Positions 6,033 to 9,299 of a stretch of 9,299 bases of DNA are shown here, one piece after another. Below the pieces are notes generated by a model, which worked only from the letters and a program-made list of their open reading frames with translations, made no database searches and was not told the DNA's origin. How positions within the stretch are numbered: the stretch's first letter is position 1; the number at the start of each line of letters is the position of its first letter. Position numbers and translations under genes: made by a program. The DNA is from an uncultured Duganella sp. GTDB lineage: Bacteria; Pseudomonadota; Gammaproteobacteria; Burkholderiales; Burkholderiaceae. The stretch is from contig CAMLSG010000218.1 in NCBI GenBank assembly GCA_946482635.1, positions 1 through 9,299 on the forward strand, written 5' to 3'.

Positions 6033-8062
6033 ATGTATTTTTTGAAGAATCCGGCGATTTCAAAGTAGGCAGCGTGCTGTCGCAAGCAGGCGAGGCCTAT
6101 CAGGTTGAAATGGCCAGCGGCAAGCGCAACAAGGTCAAGACCAAGGATGTGATGCTGCAGTTCGACAAGCCTTCGCCGGCCGAGCTGATGGAGCAGGCCA
6201 AGGCCATCGCTGCCGACGTCGACCTGGACTTCCTGTGGGAAGTGGCAGGCGAAGAGGAATTCGGTTTTGCCGAACTGGGCGCCGAGTATTTCGGCCACGC
6301 CCCGCAGCCGGCGGAAGCGGCCGGCCTGATCCTGAGCCTGCATGCCGCGCCGATCTACTTCCACAAGAAGGGCCGCGGCCGCTATAAGAAAGCGCCGGAG
6401 CAGACCCTGAAAGCCGCGCTGGCCGGCATCGAGAAAAAGAAACAGCAAGCCATCATCCAGGGCCAGTATGCCGAGGAGCTGAAGGCGGGCACGCTGCCGG
6501 CATCGATGCAGAACATCGTCAGCCAGCTGCTGTTCAAGCCGGACAAGAACACCATCGAATACAAGGCGCTGGAGCAGGCTGCCAACGAGGCCCACACCAC
6601 GCCGGCGCGCCTGATGCTGTCGGCCGGCGGCATCAAGTCGCCGAAAGACCTGCACATGGCCAAGTTCCTGTTCGAGAACTTCCCGAAAGGCCATGGTTTC
6701 CCGGAACTGCCGGTGCCGTCGGCGCCGGCCAACCTGCCGCTGGCGGCGGTGGAAGCGTTCTCCATCGACGACGTGACCACCACCGAGATCGACGACGCAT
6801 TCTCCGTGGTGCACCAGGCGGACGGCAAGGTGCGCGTCGGCATCCACATCGCCGCCCCTGGCCTGGGCATCAAGCCGGACGACGCCATCGACAAGATCGC
6901 GCGCGGCCGCATGTCCACGGTCTATATGCCGGGCGACAAGATCACCATGCTGCCGGACAGCATCGTCGACGCTTTCACCCTGGCCGAAGGCAAGACTTGC
7001 CCGGCCCTGTCGCTGTACGCCGTGCTCGACCCGGCCGACTGGTCTGTGATCTCGACCGAGACGAAAGCCGAACTGGTCCCGATCGCCAACAACCTGCGCC
7101 ACAACACGCTGGATGAACTGGTCAACGAGCAGACCTTGGCCAGCGGCGCGGGCGACTACCCGCGCAAGGCCGAGCTGACCTTGCTGTGGGGCTGGGCCCA
7201 GCACCTGGAAGCCGGCCGTATGGTCAAGCGCGAAGCGTTCGGCCTGAAGCCGGAGCAGAATAACCGCGTCGATTTCAACTTCTATGTGGAAGACGACGTC
7301 GTCACGATCAGCCGCCGCAAGCGCGGTGCGCCGCTGGACAAGATCGTGGCCGAGCTGATGATCTTCGCCAACAGCACCTGGGGCAAGCTGATGCACGACC
7401 ACGGCGTGCCCGGCATTTACCGCACCCAGGGCCAGGGCGTGGGCGGCTGGGCCGCCAAGATGCAGGTGCGCATGATGACGCAGGCCGCGCCGCACCAGGG
7501 CCTGGGCGTGGACCAGTACGCATGGTCGACCTCGCCGCTGCGCCGCTATACCGACCTGGTCAACCAGTGGCAGATCCTGGCGTGCGCCTCGCATGGCGTG
7601 ACCGCGCCGATGGTGGCCCCGTTCAAGCACAAGGATGCCAACCTGTTCGCCATCGTCTCGGCCTTCGATGCCGCCTACGCGGCCTATGCCGACTTCCAGT
7701 CGAATATGGAGCGTTACTGGTGCCTGCGCTGGCTGGGCCAGGAAAATGCGAAGGAAGTCGAAGCCGTGGTGCTGAAGGATGAAGTGCTGCGCCTGGCTGA
7801 GATCCCGCTGATCGTGCGCATGCCGGGCATGCCGTCTGTTGCACGCGGGTCACACGTGAAGCTGGACGTGCTGCGCTGGGACGAAGTCGACCTGGCCATC
7901 GAGACGCGCCTGCAGGAAGGCTCGATTACCCTGCCTGCCGAGCCCGAGGCGGAACTGGACGAGGAAGAAGCGCCGGCCGACCCGGCGCAGCCGACCGAGG
8001 CCGATGCGGAGGAGGCTTCGCTCGCCAGCGAGACGGTTGTTACCGAACCAGGCCCACAGTGA
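6029..8062 (+). CDS. RNB-domain exoribonuclease (RNase II/R family)
   Basis: This is a processive 3'-to-5' exoribonuclease by family, 677 residues. The N-terminus (about 1-50, MNVFFEESGDFKVGSVLSQ) looks like a small beta-barrel, followed by a possible winged-helix region (about 55-120). These resemble the Deinococcus/cyanobacterial type of RNase II rather than the double cold-shock domains of E. coli RNase II or R; this is inference. The RNB domain begins near 240: FSIDDVTTTEIDDAF (244-258) carries D247, D255 and D256, but E253 stands where E. coli RNase II has D207. IARGRMSTVYMPGDKITMLP and SPLRRYTDLVNQ (502-513, with R505/R506 for RNA contact) follow. After about 590 comes a reduced S1-like segment, then an acidic, Pro/Ala-rich tail (about 635-677) that is probably disordered. 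The ATGA overlap with ubiC suggests coupled expression. Gene symbols rnb or rnr would over-commit. Confidence 0.93.
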   Translation: MNVFFEESGDFKVGSVLSQAGEAYQVEMASGKRNKVKTKDVMLQFDKPSPAELMEQAKAIAADVDLDFLWEVAGEEEFGFAELGAEYFGHAPQPAEAAGLILSLHAAPIYFHKKGRGRYKKAPEQTLKAALAGIEKKKQQAIIQGQYAEELKAGTLPASMQNIVSQLLFKPDKNTIEYKALEQAANEAHTTPARLMLSAGGIKSPKDLHMAKFLFENFPKGHGFPELPVPSAPANLPLAAVEAFSIDDVTTTEIDDAFSVVHQADGKVRVGIHIAAPGLGIKPDDAIDKIARGRMSTVYMPGDKITMLPDSIVDAFTLAEGKTCPALSLYAVLDPADWSVISTETKAELVPIANNLRHNTLDELVNEQTLASGAGDYPRKAELTLLWGWAQHLEAGRMVKREAFGLKPEQNNRVDFNFYVEDDVVTISRRKRGAPLDKIVAELMIFANSTWGKLMHDHGVPGIYRTQGQGVGGWAAKMQVRMMTQAAPHQGLGVDQYAWSTSPLRRYTDLVNQWQILACASHGVTAPMVAPFKHKDANLFAIVSAFDAAYAAYADFQSNMERYWCLRWLGQENAKEVEAVVLKDEVLRLAEIPLIVRMPGMPSVARGSHVKLDVLRWDEVDLAIETRLQEGSITLPAEPEAELDEEEAPADPAQPTEADAEEASLASETVVTEPGPQ

Positions 8063-8107
8063 AGTAGAATTCAAGATTCTCAAAAGCATCATTTCTGATT
8101 CCAGCGC
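8063..8107 (+). promoter_or_regulatory. Short intergenic gap with -10-like TAGAAT
   Basis: This 45-base A/T-rich gap is the only non-overlapping junction in the right-hand gene set. TAGAAT at 8065-8070 is 5 of 6 to the -10 consensus, but no -35 at 16-18 bases is convincing. A five-base inverted repeat AGAAT/ATTCT (8066-8080) overlaps it. There is no T-run, so no terminator is supported. No Shine-Dalgarno sequence precedes the GTG at 8108. Confidence 0.2.
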
Positions 8108-8989
8108 GTGAAGTATTTCAAAGAAAACCAGTTCCTTGTCATCGCCTCCGCAGTATCGGTGGTGTTCCATGCCGTGGCGCTGACGGTGCATTTCGTCGCT
8201 CCCAAAGATTTCAAGGTCGAGCCAACCGACCCCGGCCTTGAAGTCATCCTGGTCAATGCCAAGCATGCATCCAAGCCGCTGAAGGCCGATGCGCTGGCGC
8301 AGGCCGACCTGGACGGCGGCGGCAACGCCGATGCCGGCCGCGCCAAATCGCCGCTGCCCGACATGCGGCGCATGGAAACCGGGGACAGCATCAAGGCTTC
8401 CCAACGCTATATGCAGGAACTGGAAGAGCGCCAGAAAAACCTGCTGTCGCAGGTGAAGAAGAGCCCTTTGTCCACTGCACCGGTGTCGGAAAAGAACCAG
8501 ACCGACCCGAGCCGCACCGGCGCCGACCTGATTGAAAGCAGCAAGGCCATCGCGCGCATGGAAGCGGAAATCACGCAAACCATCGAGGACCAGAACAAGC
8601 GGCCGAAAAAGACTTTCCTGTCGCCGAGTACCCAGGGCGTCGGCTATGCCATGTATTACAACGCCTTCCGCCGCCGGGTGGAAGATATCGGCACGCTGAA
8701 CTTCCCGCAGAAGGATGGGCGCAAGCTGTACGGCGTGGTGGTGCTGAGCATCCCGATCTTCCAGGACGGCAGCGTGTATGAAAAGGAAGGCGGCACCGTG
8801 GTCGAACGCAGCTCCGGCAACCCGGATCTCGACAAGGCAGCGATCAGCATCGTGCGCCGTTCCGCGCCATTCGGCAAATTCCCGCCGAATATGCGCTCCA
8901 AGGATCGCGACGACCTGTGGGTGATCGTGCAGAAGTTCGTGTTTACCCGTGAAGAGAAGGTCCAGGTTTCCTATGGAAGCAGCGAGTGA
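8108..8989 (+). CDS. TonB-like energy transducer protein
   Basis: This 293-residue inner-membrane protein probably passes proton-motive energy to outer-membrane partners. Residues about 9-30 form one transmembrane helix containing S17 and H21 in SVVFH, the same Ser-x3-His pairing as in the TonB membrane helix (S16/H20 in E. coli). The periplasmic middle (about 35-170) is charged, with a helical stretch (95-165) instead of the long Pro-Lys/Pro-Glu spacer of classical TonB. The C-terminal domain (about 178-285) has the TonB fold pattern: [54 protein letters not shown], then a final strand. GTG at 8108 is the start because an in-frame stop (TGA, 8096-8098) lies just upstream and later starts would cut the membrane helix. 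No exbB/exbD is adjacent. Its stop overlaps aroE by one base. Confidence 0.88.
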   Translation: MKYFKENQFLVIASAVSVVFHAVALTVHFVAPKDFKVEPTDPGLEVILVNAKHASKPLKADALAQADLDGGGNADAGRAKSPLPDMRRMETGDSIKASQRYMQELEERQKNLLSQVKKSPLSTAPVSEKNQTDPSRTGADLIESSKAIARMEAEITQTIEDQNKRPKKTFLSPSTQGVGYAMYYNAFRRRVEDIGTLNFPQKDGRKLYGVVVLSIPIFQDGSVYEKEGGTVVERSSGNPDLDKAAISIVRRSAPFGKFPPNMRSKDRDDLWVIVQKFVFTREEKVQVSYGSSE

Positions 8990-9299
8990 TGGACAAATAC
9001 TGCGTCTTCGGCAACCCGATTGCCCACAGCAAGTCGCCTGAAATCCACGCGGCCTATGCGGCGCAGACCGGCCAGCAACTGAGTTACGAAAAATGGCTGG
9101 CCCCGCTGGACGGCTTCGGCCCCGCGGTGCAGGCCTTTATTGCCGCCGGCGGCAAAGGCGCCAATGTCACGGTGCCGTTCAAGCTGGAAGCGCACAAGCT
9201 GGCCACGTCCCTGACCGTCCGCGCCCAGGCCGCGGGCGCGGTGAATACCCTGGTGTTCGGCGCCGACGGCAGCATCACCGGCGACAACACCGACGGCGC
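8989..9299 (+). CDS. aroE: Shikimate dehydrogenase, N-terminal part (C-terminus beyond window)
   Basis: AroE reduces 3-dehydroshikimate to shikimate with NADPH, the step after AroQ. The 103 visible residues begin [20 protein letters not shown], with the substrate-binding S14 and S16. They continue to NVTVPFK with the catalytic K65, GAVNTL with N86, and DNTDG with D102; these four positions match the E. coli numbering. The gene runs off the right edge before the NADP-binding Rossmann domain, so roughly 170 residues are not seen. The ATG overlaps the TonB-like stop by one base (TGATG), and GGAAG at 8975-8979 is a fair ribosome site. The short overlap suggests it is expressed as the last visible gene of the plus-strand unit. 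Confidence 0.97.
   Translation, partial: MDKYCVFGNPIAHSKSPEIHAAYAAQTGQQLSYEKWLAPLDGFGPAVQAFIAAGGKGANVTVPFKLEAHKLATSLTVRAQAAGAVNTLVFGADGSITGDNTDG

Noticed and set aside
5858..7630. A 590-codon minus-strand frame opposite ubiC and the RNB gene
   Set aside because: Same antisense GC-driven artefact; the plus-strand proteins carry complete catalytic motifs.
1..9299. A new defence, phage or biosynthetic system
   Set aside because: Every long reading frame with coding character falls in a known housekeeping family except the 203-residue protein; no transposase, integrase, CRISPR repeat, toxin pair or tRNA-like structure was seen on either strand.

Overview
The window is a stretch of ordinary chromosomal housekeeping DNA from a Gram-negative, high-GC bacterium. 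Gene content and order (aroQ-accB-accC on one side; mpl, YqiA-type hydrolase, ubiC, RNB ribonuclease, TonB-like protein and aroE on the other) and the protein sequences point to a betaproteobacterium of the Burkholderiales, most likely Oxalobacteraceae (Massilia/Duganella/Janthinobacterium type). That placement is inference from gene order and protein style, not from a search.

Left half (1-3324), all on the minus strand, read right to left. A 203-residue protein with a nucleotidyltransferase-like signature overlaps by ATGA with a membrane-anchored TlpA/ResA-type thioredoxin. After a gap with a good promoter candidate come aroQ (type II dehydroquinase), accB (biotin carboxyl carrier protein) and accC (biotin carboxylase, cut by the window edge). 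aroQ makes 3-dehydroshikimate; accB and accC supply the biotin half of acetyl-CoA carboxylase for fatty acid synthesis.

Centre (3325-3502): the divergent intergenic region. It is mostly filled by a 123-bp composite palindromic element (3339-3461) with 15-bp perfect terminal inverted repeats, a left double GGGTC-N-GACCC palindrome and a right 12-bp-stem palindrome. This is the most unusual DNA in the window. It lies immediately beside the start signals of the two divergent genes.

Right half (3503-9299), all on the plus strand: mpl (murein tripeptide recycling), a YqiA/YcfP-type alpha/beta hydrolase, ubiC (chorismate lyase, ubiquinone synthesis), an RNB-family exoribonuclease, a TonB-like energy transducer with a GTG start, and aroE (shikimate dehydrogenase, truncated by the window edge). 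Four of the five junctions overlap by 1 or 4 bases and the fifth is 45 bases, so this is probably one transcription unit with translational coupling. aroQ and aroE act at consecutive steps before chorismate, and UbiC consumes chorismate.

I found no RNA gene, CRISPR array, insertion sequence with transposase, phage gene or defence system. The candidates for something less described are the composite repeat, the nucleotidyltransferase-like protein with DxH in place of DxD, and a stretch between accB and accC whose RNA would resemble the 16S rRNA anti-Shine-Dalgarno tail.
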